Shown piece by piece: positions 42,495 to 50,807 of a stretch of 64,000 bases of DNA. The stretch lies in contig SVEF01000004.1 in NCBI GenBank assembly GCA_015057585.1, positions 62,001-126,000 on the forward strand, read 5' to 3'. Numbering within the stretch: the first letter of the stretch is position 1; the number at the start of each line of letters is the position of its first letter. Position numbers and translations under genes: made by a program. The notes beneath the pieces were generated by a model. It was given only the letters and a program-made list of their open reading frames with translations, was not told where the DNA came from and did no database searches. The stretch is from Lachnospiraceae bacterium (GTDB lineage: Bacteria; Bacillota; Clostridia; Lachnospirales; Lachnospiraceae).

Positions 42495-44225
42495 TTAAAA
42501 TGCATTAATCATGGCATTTACGCTGTCTGCCATTGCTTTTGCTTTTGCATCCGCATCCTCTAAGGAGGTGCCTACCACGCCATAGTACAGCTTAATCTTT
42601 GGCTCTGTACCGGATGGGCGGATACAAATCCAGGTGTTTCCTTCCATATCAAAGTATAAAACATTGGAGGATGGAAGACCGGTTGGTGTCTCTTCCCCTG
42701 TTGCAAGGTTTTTAATGATATCCTTCTTATAATCACGGATAGCGGTAATCTTGTGACCGCCGACTTCCTTCGGCGGATTCTCACGAAGTGCCGTCATAAT
42801 GCTCTGAATCTTTTCAAGTCCCTCGATACCCTTCATGGTGACGGAAACGATACCATCCTTGTAATAACCGTAACGGTCATACAGGGCAATCATGGCATCC
42901 CAGAGTGTCATGTTCTTCGTCTTATAATAAGCTGCTGCTTCACAAAGTGCCATCGTAGCCACGATTGCATCCTTATCTCTTGCATGGTCACCGATTAAGC
43001 AGCCGTAGCTCTCTTCAAAACCAAACAGGTAGGTTCCGGTACCCTTCTGCTCAAACTCAAGCATCTTCTGTCCGATGAACTTAAATCCGGTCAGACATTC
43101 ATACAGTGCAACACCGTAATGCTTTGCAATTGCCTTTGCCATATCGGTACTAACAATGGTCTCAATGAGTGCGCCGTTTGCAGGCAGACCCTTAAGTTCC
43201 TTCCACTGACCGATTTCGTAGTCTGCGAGTAAGCAGCCGGACATATTACCGGTGAGGGTGATATAGTCACCGCTCTTTGTATCCTTTACATAAACACCGA
43301 GACGGTCTGCATCCGGGTCGGTCGCCAGAACTAAGTCTGCATCGACTTCCTTTGCGAGCTTAAGTCCAAGTGCAAATGCCTCTGCTGCTTCCGGATTCGG
43401 GTAGCTTACGGTTGGGAAATTACCATCCGGTAATTCCTGTTCCTTTACTACATATACATTTTCAAAACCAAGCTCGGCAAGCACGCGTCTTACCGGAATG
43501 TTACCGGTACCGTGAAGTGGTGTGTAGACGATTTTTAAATCCTTTGCCACTGCTTTGATTGCTTCCGGATGAAGTACTAACTTCTTTAAGGTTTCCATGT
43601 ACTTATCATCGATTTCCTTACCGATGACATGATAAAGACCTGCTGCCACTGCTGCTTCCTCTGTCATGGTCTTTACATCGTCAAAGCTGGTAACTGCCTT
43701 TACTTCCTTTAAAATTTCCACATCATGAGGCGGTGTAATCTGCGCGCCGTCCTCCCAATATGCCTTATAGCCGTTATATTCCGGAGGATTGTGGCTGGCG
43801 GTGATGTTGATACCTGCGATACAGCCGAGTTCTCTCAAAGCAAACGACAATTCCGGAGTCGGGCGCAAACTCTCAAAAATATACACCGGGATACCGTTTG
43901 CACAAAGACAAAGCGCTGCTTCCTTTGCGAACTCCGGAGACATACGGCGGGAGTCAAATGCAATTGCCACCCCCTGTGCCTGCTTACCGGCACGGATAAT
44001 GTAATTGGCAAGACCCTGGGTTGCTTTACGGACCGTGTACACGTTCATACGATTAATGCCGGCGCCAATGATGCCGCGCAGACCGCCTGTACCAAACTCA
44101 AGCTCCGTATAGAATCTCTCCTTGATTTCCTTTTCGTCCTCGCGGATCGCTTCTAATTCTTTCCTGGTTGCCTCATCAAAATACGGATTACTTAACCACT
44201 CTTCATAAATTGCTTTGTAACTCAT
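42495..44225 (-). CDS. pgcA: Phosphoglucomutase/phosphomannomutase
   Basis: 576-residue alpha-D-phosphohexomutase. The phospho-serine loop is NITASHNPPEYNGYK, the metal loop is ATDPDADRLGV, the sugar loop is FGFEESYG and the phosphate loop is IRPSGTEPKIKLY. Length and sequence fit the PgcA group of Firmicutes, which interconverts glucose-1- and glucose-6-phosphate for glycan precursors. A 16-bp palindrome and a promoter-like site lie upstream. Confidence 0.95.
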   Translation of the reverse strand: MSYKAIYEEWLSNPYFDEATRKELEAIREDEKEIKERFYTELEFGTGGLRGIIGAGINRMNVYTVRKATQGLANYIIRAGKQAQGVAIAFDSRRMSPEFAKEAALCLCANGIPVYIFESLRPTPELSFALRELGCIAGINITASHNPPEYNGYKAYWEDGAQITPPHDVEILKEVKAVTSFDDVKTMTEEAAVAAGLYHVIGKEIDDKYMETLKKLVLHPEAIKAVAKDLKIVYTPLHGTGNIPVRRVLAELGFENVYVVKEQELPDGNFPTVSYPNPEAAEAFALGLKLAKEVDADLVLATDPDADRLGVYVKDTKSGDYITLTGNMSGCLLADYEIGQWKELKGLPANGALIETIVSTDMAKAIAKHYGVALYECLTGFKFIGQKMLEFEQKGTGTYLFGFEESYGCLIGDHARDKDAIVATMALCEAAAYYKTKNMTLWDAMIALYDRYGYYKDGIVSVTMKGIEGLEKIQSIMTALRENPPKEVGGHKITAIRDYKKDIIKNLATGEETPTGLPSSNVLYFDMEGNTWICIRPSGTEPKIKLYYGVVGTSLEDADAKAKAMADSVNAMINAF

Positions 44226-44254
44226 TGGGAATCCTCCTTCTCGTTTTCTATTAC

Positions 44255-44292
44255 CTTTTATTTTATCAAATCAGGCCCTGTTGCGCAACAGG
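44255..44292 (-). promoter_or_regulatory. Promoter-like site of pgcA with a 16-bp perfect palindrome
   Basis: CCTGTTGCGCAACAGG (44277-44292) is a perfect palindrome. On the minus strand its TTGCGC can act as a -35, 17 nt from TAAAAT. It also lies 20 nt after the PEGA gene stop, but has no T-run, so an operator is likelier than a terminator. Confidence 0.4.
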
Positions 44293-44311
44293 AATTCCTG
44301 TCCTGTCTGTT

Positions 44312-45814
44312 TTAAGGAAAGACGAACCAGGAATCTGTATCGTCATCCATTCCTTCACACTGGTACCGCTTTAGTGTGCCGTCTTTTTTCTTAATCAGAA
44401 GCTCATACGGACCAATGATTTTTTCAAAATCAATCGGAACAATGCCGATATAAACCCCGTCCAGATAGACCTCCGCACCTTCCGGTTCTGTGATGTAAAT
44501 CGCATACTCCAGATTCAACGTGTATTTTTCAAAGTCCCGGATTGAAACCGACATCTGTCCCGAAGGCTCTGTACTTCCCGGTGTTTCCGTTGGCACAGCT
44601 GTCGGTGTCATGGTAGGCGGAACTGTAGGTGTCTCTGAAATGTCCGGCACTTCCGTCGGCTCCGGTGCCAAAGTCTCCTGCGGCGTCTTGGTCGGTTCCG
44701 GGGACGGTGTCGGTTTCTCGGTCGGCGTTGGTTCCCGCTCCTTTAGATACACCGCAAGATGCATCGTAGGCTCATCTACATGAAGCGTCGTTGTATAGGA
44801 ATCATAGCCTCCCTCCGCAAACTCAATCTTATAGGTTCCATAATCCAACTGCACGCCGTCGGTGTACGCCGTCTTGACGCCGTCAATATAAAGCGTTGCC
44901 CCCAGCGGATCTACCGTGAAGGTCAGATTACAGACCTGAATCGGTCCCCTGCCGTACTGGAACAGATCAAACTCCACCGCTTGATCCCGGTCGACTACCA
45001 GTTGCTCCGTTCCGCTGTATTCACCATTTACAACACTCACTGTATAGGTTCCTTCCCTGACTATGTAAGTTCCCGCTTCAGTCACTGTATCAATTTTTGA
45101 ACTTCCGATTGTAATGGTCCCGCCGATGAAATCTTCATGGTTTTTCAGGGCTATCGTTCCGTGTCCCTTTGTCACTACAATCTCATAGATTTCCGAGTCT
45201 TTTCCCCGAACCGTCACGATATCTGTTTTGGTATTGATATCGGCAAGCGAAATCTGTTTTCCATTACTCATGACACAGAGCGCTTCGTTATAACGGTAAT
45301 TCTGATTGCGGAAAGAGATTTTGTCGGAAGCAATCACAAGGGAATCCACTCCTGTCTTTTCCCAGATACCACTCCCGGTCGTTTGCTCCGTACGCTCTAT
45401 TGCTTCCTTTCCGTTTGTAATTACCTCGTCTTTTGTATTTACCGTAAATAGATAGAGTCCACCTTTCTCTAACTGTCCGGCCGTCACCTGCACTCCGTAT
45501 CCGTCAAAGAATGTAGATCCTCCGGAGTAAACCAGGTTCTTCTTCTGACAGTCGGCCACATCATACACAGTCAGATACTTGTTTTCTTTATCGTGTCCAA
45601 GCAGTACGGCGGTGTATAACGTTTCCTTCGCCGTTCCCGGATTGTCATCCGCCGTTGTCGGTCCGGATGTTGGCGTCAGTTTGTTGCCGCCCGGGCCTCC
45701 CTGCTCCGGCAGAAACAGTAAAATCACACTGAAAATCATCAGAACAGCCAATGTGCACATCAAGGCAATGGCGCCGCTATACTTTCCTTTTCCGGTTCGT
45801 CTTTGGTTTTCCAT
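44312..45814 (-). CDS. Membrane-anchored PEGA-domain surface protein
   Basis: 500-residue protein with a short cytosolic start, one transmembrane helix (about 15-36) and an extracellular remainder. Two PEGA-type domains are visible (FTVDPLGATLYIDGVKTAYT and ITEPEGAEVYLDGVYIG), and between them a Thr/Pro/Glu-rich linker of about 80 residues. PEGA domains are wall- or surface-associated beta folds. No enzyme motif is seen. The true start is the ATG at 45814, with AAGGAG 8 nt upstream; a longer frame to 45925 would run into the CotS-like gene. Confidence 0.8.
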   Translation of the reverse strand: MENQRRTGKGKYSGAIALMCTLAVLMIFSVILLFLPEQGGPGGNKLTPTSGPTTADDNPGTAKETLYTAVLLGHDKENKYLTVYDVADCQKKNLVYSGGSTFFDGYGVQVTAGQLEKGGLYLFTVNTKDEVITNGKEAIERTEQTTGSGIWEKTGVDSLVIASDKISFRNQNYRYNEALCVMSNGKQISLADINTKTDIVTVRGKDSEIYEIVVTKGHGTIALKNHEDFIGGTITIGSSKIDTVTEAGTYIVREGTYTVSVVNGEYSGTEQLVVDRDQAVEFDLFQYGRGPIQVCNLTFTVDPLGATLYIDGVKTAYTDGVQLDYGTYKIEFAEGGYDSYTTTLHVDEPTMHLAVYLKEREPTPTEKPTPSPEPTKTPQETLAPEPTEVPDISETPTVPPTMTPTAVPTETPGSTEPSGQMSVSIRDFEKYTLNLEYAIYITEPEGAEVYLDGVYIGIVPIDFEKIIGPYELLIKKKDGTLKRYQCEGMDDDTDSWFVFP

Positions 45815-45834
45815 GTATTTTCTCCTTCCAACCG

Positions 45835-46824
45835 CTATGTAAATAAACTGCGGATACACTCTTCTTTCTTCTCCGCCTGTTCCATAGTCTGTATCAATTT
45901 CTGCATATTTTTTTCCGGAATCCACGACTTCCGGTTATTGTAATACTGGTTTGCTACCTTCCAGAACTTCTCCGGATAAAAAAGCATGACCTTCATCCAC
46001 TTTCTTTCCCTATCCGTAAGCGGCTTAATACTTTCATACGCTGTCAGCATTGCATTACCAAAGTCTGCGTCCCAGTCCCGTTTCTCCATCATTTTGCGGA
46101 ACAACAGATAAAAATCCTGTATCTGCAACCCAACGACCGCTTTATGAAAACCGGTTACCGCGATACCGCTCTCCGATAAAATCACACTGTGGTGTGTAAA
46201 GTTTCCGTGTGCCACTGTCCCCCGGCTAAGTGCCGTCTGATAATCCTCTTCATATTCTGCACCTTCCAGCCATCCCACGGCTTCCTCTGCCTGTTCATAC
46301 TGCAAGGAAAACCGGCTCAAAAATTTCTGTTCAAATGCACTCTTTTGTTTTTTGGACCGAATATATGACCGCACCCTTCTCAGTTCCCGGTTACGCCGCT
46401 CCAGCAATTCCGGCAATTTCGCCTGCTTTGAAAAGGCTTCCTCCTCCGGTGCAAGTGACAATCCGGTCAGACACCGGTGCAGCTTTGCCAACGTCTTTAC
46501 CGTTTCCAGCACATGCTCTGCGCACTGCACATCGCACTCTTCCCCGGCAAACCAGTCCCTCATGACAAAAAACTCATTGTACGGCCCTGCAACAAGATAC
46601 GTCCCGTCCTTTGTCTTTACGTAACTGTCTACCGCAGCAAATCCCTGTTCCCTTGCCTGCTGTTTTATCTTTTGCTCAAACGCCAGCTTGCTCTCACCAA
46701 ACGGACAGGTTCCAAACAGTTTTAAACCCTTGTCGGTTTCTAACAGCCATGCCCCCTTCATCCTCATCGCACGATAAATATCCATATCATACTGTGACAG
46801 CAAAAGTGCCTGTTTTTCATCCAT
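45835..46824 (-). CDS. CotS-like spore-coat protein (kinase fold)
   Basis: 329-residue protein of the CotS/YutH family, a degenerate phosphotransferase fold found in spore coats of Clostridia and Bacilli. Visible blocks are KGAWLLETDKGLKLFG, YLVAGPYNEFFVMRDWFAGEECD, TLAKLHRCLTG, the loop VAHGNFTHHSVI (in place of the catalytic HGD) and HKAVVGLQIQDFYLLFRKMM. A typical C-terminal YYNNRKSW follows. GGAGGGAGAG precedes the ATG, and lies in a possible hairpin. Confidence 0.85.
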   Translation of the reverse strand: MDEKQALLLSQYDMDIYRAMRMKGAWLLETDKGLKLFGTCPFGESKLAFEQKIKQQAREQGFAAVDSYVKTKDGTYLVAGPYNEFFVMRDWFAGEECDVQCAEHVLETVKTLAKLHRCLTGLSLAPEEEAFSKQAKLPELLERRNRELRRVRSYIRSKKQKSAFEQKFLSRFSLQYEQAEEAVGWLEGAEYEEDYQTALSRGTVAHGNFTHHSVILSESGIAVTGFHKAVVGLQIQDFYLLFRKMMEKRDWDADFGNAMLTAYESIKPLTDRERKWMKVMLFYPEKFWKVANQYYNNRKSWIPEKNMQKLIQTMEQAEKKEECIRSLFT

Positions 46825-46832
46825 ATCTCTCC

Positions 46833-46871
46833 CTCCGACCAGATTCGTACTCCATTCATCTTATGTCGGAG
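46833..46871 (-). promoter_or_regulatory. Hairpin near the CotS-like ribosome site
   Basis: On the minus strand CTCCGAC (46871-46865) pairs with GTCGGAG (46839-46833), which runs into the GGGAGAG ribosome site of the gene at 46824. A 7-bp stem with a 25-nt loop; modest evidence for translational control. Confidence 0.35.
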
Positions 46872-46885
46872 AGTGGCGGATTATT

Positions 46886-48292
46886 CTATTTTCCATTCCC
46901 GGCAAGTGCCAGCAGTTTCTCCTTCTGATTCAATTCCGGACATTCTAACACTGCCTTAAGTAAGCGGTCCAGTTCTTCACCAATTCCTCTTCCCGGTGCA
47001 ATTCCAATTTCCATCAAATCGCGGCCGTTGACTGCCAGTTCCTTTAGCGACACACAATCTCCTCTTTGTAAAACTTCTTTATGAAGTCTTTTTGTTTCTG
47101 CCAGGATATCCAGTTTAGCCCGTATTCCATTTGGATGCTGTGACAGCACATCCGCAAGTTGCAGTTCCCACAAATACTCCATCAGATCCGGCCCCAGCCG
47201 GTGCATCAGTTTTCTCATCCCGGTCGGTGTCTTTTCAAACTCGTATTCGTTATGCGCCGCCACCAGCCTCACTACCATATCCGTAGTTTCGTTATCAAAT
47301 TTCAACCGGTGCATCAATGTTTTTGCCAGTTTTGCACTTTCCTTTGCATGTCCCGGAAAATGCTCTTCTCCGTTTTCTTTCACCTGTTTTACCAGCGGCT
47401 TTGACACATCGTGCAACAGTGCAGCATAACGGAGCATTGTAATCTCTTTTTTCGTCCAGGATTTTTCCAAAAAACCACCCTCAGAAAGTTCACGTGCTAT
47501 CGTTTCCTGTTGCGCGGGATCCCCGATATACTTCACCGCATACAGCGTATGTTCTCCCACATTATATACATGGTTTTGATTCTTCTGTGAGGTCTTCCAC
47601 ATCGCATCCCACTCCGGCAAAAATTCCGGTGTAATACCGTCTTCCATCGCCCACACCAAACGGTCCGGATGCTTTGACAATAAAAGTTTTGTGAGTTCTG
47701 TCCGGATTCGCTCTGCACTGATTTTTCGCAAATTCTTCGAAAGCGCCGTCGCTGCTTTTCTCGTCTCCGGCTCTATCTCAAATCCGAGTTGTGCCGAAAA
47801 CCGGTATGCCCGAAGTATTCGGAGCGCATCTTCTTCAAATCTCTCCTGCGCCACCCCGACACAACGGATGATGCCGCTCTTCAGGTCATTCACACCACCG
47901 AAAATATCTACTAATCCGGTCTGCTCATTGTATGCCATTGCGTTAATGGTAAAATCCCGCCGCCGCAAATCCTCTTCCAGATTTTTGGTGAACAATACTT
48001 CCTTCGGATGTCTGCCATCCTCATACTCCCCGTCAATCCGGTATGTCGTCACCTCAAAGCCTTCCTTATCTAACATCACCGTCACCGTGCCATGCTGAAT
48101 TCCGGTGTCAATTGTCCTGCGAAACAGTTCCTTTACCTCATACGGACTGGCAGAGGTGGTAATATCCCAGTCATCCGCCTCTCTCCCAAGAAGCGAATCA
48201 CGCACACAGCCGCCTACCGCATACGCTTCATACCCATGCGACAGCAGTGTGGTAATAATCTGATTCACTTTTTCCGGCAGTGTTATCTTCAT
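46886..48292 (-). CDS. cca: CCA-adding tRNA nucleotidyltransferase
   Basis: 468-residue class II nucleotidyltransferase that completes the 3'-CCA of tRNAs. The head domain has AVGGCVRDSLLGREADDWDI with the two catalytic Asp; RRDFTINAMAYN and EEDALRILRAYRFSAQLGF are the other signature motifs. A C-terminal HD domain (ALLHDVSKP and a later HNEYEF) is fused, as is usual in many Firmicutes. The start at 48292 has GGGAG 7 nt upstream; the longer frame to 48385 lacks family support. Confidence 0.94.
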   Translation of the reverse strand: MKITLPEKVNQIITTLLSHGYEAYAVGGCVRDSLLGREADDWDITTSASPYEVKELFRRTIDTGIQHGTVTVMLDKEGFEVTTYRIDGEYEDGRHPKEVLFTKNLEEDLRRRDFTINAMAYNEQTGLVDIFGGVNDLKSGIIRCVGVAQERFEEDALRILRAYRFSAQLGFEIEPETRKAATALSKNLRKISAERIRTELTKLLLSKHPDRLVWAMEDGITPEFLPEWDAMWKTSQKNQNHVYNVGEHTLYAVKYIGDPAQQETIARELSEGGFLEKSWTKKEITMLRYAALLHDVSKPLVKQVKENGEEHFPGHAKESAKLAKTLMHRLKFDNETTDMVVRLVAAHNEYEFEKTPTGMRKLMHRLGPDLMEYLWELQLADVLSQHPNGIRAKLDILAETKRLHKEVLQRGDCVSLKELAVNGRDLMEIGIAPGRGIGEELDRLLKAVLECPELNQKEKLLALAGNGK

Positions 48293-48456
48293 GAATTTCT
48301 CCCTTTGAACGCATTCTTTCTCTAATAAACCAGTATACCAAATTTCCTGTCGGATTACCATTATTTTTTCAAGCAGATAGACCAAATCAAATAGAGGCTG
48401 CCGCTCCGGTAGTATTATCTACTTTTGCAACAGCCCGTTTAAAGTTTCATTTTTAT

Positions 48457-48789
48457 TTAACTAACATATAATTGCAAAGCCTCTTCCACGGCAGAATTTA
48501 AGCTTTTTCCTCTCGATAAAGCGAGTGTTGCAAGCGCCCTGTGCAGTTCAGGACTGATTCTTACATTAAATGTTCCTTTATATGCCTGTTCCGGAGCCAC
48601 TCCTCTGTCGGCACAATCTGACAAATACTCATCAATCACAGACCGAAAATCCGCCTCTAATTCCTGAATCGATTCTCCCTCGTAAGATAATAAGGATTTT
48701 ATTCCGATTACCTTTCCAAACAAACAGTTATCCTCTTTGGAATACTCAACAGTCCCACTATAATTTTTATAAGATAACAGATTGCTCAT
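48457..48789 (-). CDS. hicB: HicB-family antitoxin
   Basis: 110-residue protein: a partial RNase-H-like HicB fold (YSGTVEYSKEDNCLFGKVIG, LSYEGESIQELEADFRSVID) followed by a ribbon-helix-helix C-terminus (GTFNVRISPELHRALATLAL and LNSAVEEALQLYV) that should bind DNA. HicB neutralises the HicA RNase and represses the operon. Its ATG overlaps the hicA stop in an ATGA-type junction. The palindrome at 49081-49108 is the likely operator. Confidence 0.92.
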   Translation of the reverse strand: MSNLLSYKNYSGTVEYSKEDNCLFGKVIGIKSLLSYEGESIQELEADFRSVIDEYLSDCADRGVAPEQAYKGTFNVRISPELHRALATLALSRGKSLNSAVEEALQLYVS

Positions 48790-49041
48790 ATTAAATCTTC
48801 CTTTCTTAATTTGTCAATAACCTGTTCCAAAACGTACCGTTTCAATACTCCGTTCGGATGAGGCTTATGAAAATTTATCACTTCGTTACTATTTTCTTTT
48901 ATAAATTTTACTCCGGACCCGGTGCCTCCATGTTTTAATGTATATCCAAAATATGAGAGCAGCTTTATCATTTCATCAAATGTAAAATCTTTTGGTTTGT
49001 TTTCCCAGCAGTCTTGATATTATTTTATCTTTTTGACTCAT
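48786..49041 (-). pseudogene. hicA: hicA toxin gene broken by a 4-bp tandem duplication
   Basis: From the ATG at 49041, with AGGAG 8 nt upstream, the frame reads MSQKDKIISRLLGKQTK and stops after 21 residues. Shifted by one frame, it continues PKDFTFDEMIKLLSYFGYTL, then the HicA core with GGTGSGVKF and INFHKPHPNG to the stop at 48786. The minus strand has AAAC twice in a row (plus-strand GTTTGTTT, 48995-49002); removing one copy restores LLGKPKDFTFDE, an intact HicA of about 84 residues. It is either inactivated, phase-variable or a sequencing error. A remaining in-frame ATG at 48971 could give a 61-residue N-truncated product. Confidence 0.8.
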
Positions 49042-49060
49042 GTATGCATCTCCTAAAAGT

Positions 49061-49108
49061 AGTATATAATAAAAGGGTCCTAATTGCAACTAAAAATAGT
49101 TGCAATTA
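49061..49108 (-). promoter_or_regulatory. hicAB promoter with perfect 28-nt operator palindrome
   Basis: TAATTGCAACTA (49081-49092), AAAA and TAGTTGCAATTA (49097-49108) form a perfect 12-4-12 inverted repeat. On the minus strand TTGCAA (49089-49084) within it is 17 nt from TATACT (49066-49061), so a bound repressor would cover the -35. HicB is the obvious repressor. Confidence 0.85.
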
Positions 49109-49204
49109 TAATAAGTTTCTCAAAAACTCCTATTTCTTATAGTGTAACGAATTTTGTAAAATATACAATGAAAAATAGATTTATATTTAATAAACTATCT
49201 ATTA

Positions 49205-49232
49205 ATTCAAGAAGGACCGACACCGTCGGTCC
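49205..49232 (-). terminator. Terminator of the sigma/anti-sigma operon
   Basis: Minus strand: GGACCGAC (49232-49225) pairs with GTCGGTCC (49221-49214), loop GGT, followed by TTCTTGAATT. A perfect 8-bp GC-rich stem about 40 nt after the anti-sigma stop; the tail is only partly T-rich. Confidence 0.65.
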
Positions 49233-49272
49233 CTCCTCATTTCGCCTAATAATTCGCTTTTGTCTGTATTTT

Positions 49273-49797
49273 CTACTTCTCCGGTGCAGGTGTCGGTGTT
49301 CCCGCCAAGCCAAAAACCTCCTGTAACAAAGTCAGTCCGTTGTCACCCCCCGTTTCGGAATAATACTGTAAGTCTAAAGTCAAAATCAACTGTCCATCCG
49401 GATTTAACACACAGTAATCCTTTGTTCTTCCGTCCTTTTCATACGTTCCGCTTGCCTGACCTTTCTCCTTCAGTTCGTCTGTAACATCAATTTTTATGTC
49501 ACCGTCCACAATATATACACGGTCATCCTCCACTACGATTTTTGCCTTTGACTCCGGCTGTAGCAATTCAAGCAGGCTGCTTCCTGTTGTTGCATAGGCA
49601 ATTCCGTTGCCCCCTGCGAACAAAATCACTGCTGCCGCCGCTGCTGCTGCCAATCCTTTCGCGATCATTCCCGGTCTTTTCTTATTCTTTACTTCACTCA
49701 TGTTACCAATCCTTTCTGCCAATGCCTGCGGGGCATGTACCTCATGAAAGGTTTCCTGATAATATCGTTTGTTCTGTTTTTCCTCGTTCATTTCCAT
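49273..49797 (-). CDS. Probable anti-sigma factor, single-pass membrane protein
   Basis: 174-residue protein: a cytosolic N-terminus (1-42, YYQETFHEVHAPQALAERI), one transmembrane helix (about 45-68, very Ala-rich) and an extracellular domain with YIVDGDIKIDVTDEL. It ends in a short Pro-rich tail. The N-terminal part with a conserved helix would bind the sigma factor. Its start overlaps the sigma gene by 10 nt, the usual order for an ECF sigma and its anti-sigma partner. The family of the extracellular part is not recognised. Confidence 0.78.
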   Translation of the reverse strand: MEMNEEKQNKRYYQETFHEVHAPQALAERIGNMSEVKNKKRPGMIAKGLAAAAAAAVILFAGGNGIAYATTGSSLLELLQPESKAKIVVEDDRVYIVDGDIKIDVTDELKEKGQASGTYEKDGRTKDYCVLNPDGQLILTLDLQYYSETGGDNGLTLLQEVFGLAGTPTPAPEK

Positions 49798-50264
49798 GCT
49801 CCCTTCAATGTTTCCTTAAGTTTCTGTCTTGCTCTGAGAAGTCTTGTCTGGACCGCTGTTTCCGAGAGTTTCATAATCTCCGCAATTTCCTTCACACTAT
49901 ATTCTTCAAAATAATACAGATGTACCACCTGCCGGTACTTTACCGGAAGAGCCATCACTGCATCATACAGATCGCTTCTCTCCCGGCGGGAAAATATCGG
50001 TTCCTTTGTCATCTCCTCCAGGTAAACCGTCTTCTTTTTCCATGGTGCCCGCCACAGGCTGTGACATTCATTCACCGCCACCCGGATTAACCACTTTCTG
50101 GCATGCTCCATATCCCCAAAGGATTCTTCCCGTTCCCACAGCTTGATAAAGGTATTTTGTACCACGTCTTCTGCATCCGATTTGTTCCCGCATCCGCTTA
50201 ACGCCACCCGGTACACACTGTCCAAATATACTGTTGTTATCTGCTCGTACTCTTTTCTGTCCAT
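49788..50264 (-). CDS. ECF-type RNA polymerase sigma factor
   Basis: 158-residue sigma-70-family protein of the extracytoplasmic function group. Region 2 is seen as YLDSVYRVALSGCGNKSDAEDVVQNTFIKLWE (described by its ends), followed by RKWLIRVAVNECH; region 4 is LPVKYRQVVHLYYFEEYSVKEIAEIMKLSETAVQTRL (ends given). The start at 50264 has GAGGAG 5 nt upstream; a frame to 50351 is longer but lacks support. It is coupled to the anti-sigma gene. Confidence 0.93.
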   Translation of the reverse strand: MDRKEYEQITTVYLDSVYRVALSGCGNKSDAEDVVQNTFIKLWEREESFGDMEHARKWLIRVAVNECHSLWRAPWKKKTVYLEEMTKEPIFSRRERSDLYDAVMALPVKYRQVVHLYYFEEYSVKEIAEIMKLSETAVQTRLLRARQKLKETLKGAWK

Positions 50265-50279
50265 ACAACTCCTCGTTTT

Positions 50280-50293
50280 TGAAAGGCCTTTCA
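50280..50293. promoter_or_regulatory. 14-bp perfect palindrome in the sigma-gene leader
   Basis: TGAAAGGCCTTTCA is perfectly self-complementary and lies 16 nt before the sigma start codon, just upstream of the ribosome site. It may be an operator or leader structure; no clear promoter was found around it. Confidence 0.4.
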
Positions 50294-50534
50294 CCTTATG
50301 AACGCTTCTCACCATTAAAATATCACATTTTTCTTCAATTTCCATGCACAAATTTTTCTTCCCACAGTCCCAAGTCTCTGCACACTCCTCTGCATATCCT
50401 GCCCGAGAATTCTCTCTCCGACATTCCGTGCTTTTTGCCGCGGCTCCGGGATGGTTGACCGGAACGGATATGTCTGCGACGGTGTTTTGACTGTTTGTTT
50501 GAGGCGGATGGCGGAGATATTAATGTGTATGGCA

Positions 50535-50665
50535 GATGATTTAAATTTTTAAAAAGGGCGCCAGCACTAAAAAAGGGGCCAGGGGTACTCGGACAAACCG
50601 TTTTGTCCGGAGTACCTCTGACCCTTTTTGATGGTCCGCAGGACCTTTTAAAAATTCAAATCATC
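50535..50665. repeat. 131-nt nested palindrome
   Basis: Outer arms GATGATTTAAATTTTTAAAA (from 50535) and its near-complement ending at 50665 enclose a second hairpin. There, 50570-50598 (AAAAAGGGGCCAGGGGTACTC and GGACAAA) pairs with 50601-50629 (TTTTGTCCGGAGTACCTCTG and ACCC). It sits between proS and the sigma gene. The 543-nt gap holds nothing else evident apart from the leader palindrome. It could act as a terminator in both directions or be a small repeat element. Confidence 0.78.
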
Positions 50666-50807
50666 TTAAAGAAACCTCTTCTCCCACCACCGCCGAGTTT
50701 CAGCAAAACACCGTAAAGCAGACATATGTCCTTTCGTTTCGGCAACCGTCCCGGCAAGCCGCCCTAAAAGCAGCGGAGAAGGAGGAGAATCCTCTGGCAG
50801 GAAATCT

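Noticed and set aside
45815-45925. N-terminal extension of the PEGA protein
   Set aside because: It would overlap the CotS-like gene and lacks a ribosome site, whereas the ATG at 45814 has AAGGAG and a following transmembrane helix.
48293-48385. 31-residue extension of the CCA-adding enzyme
   Set aside because: No ribosome site and no family conservation; the ATG at 48292 has GGGAG.
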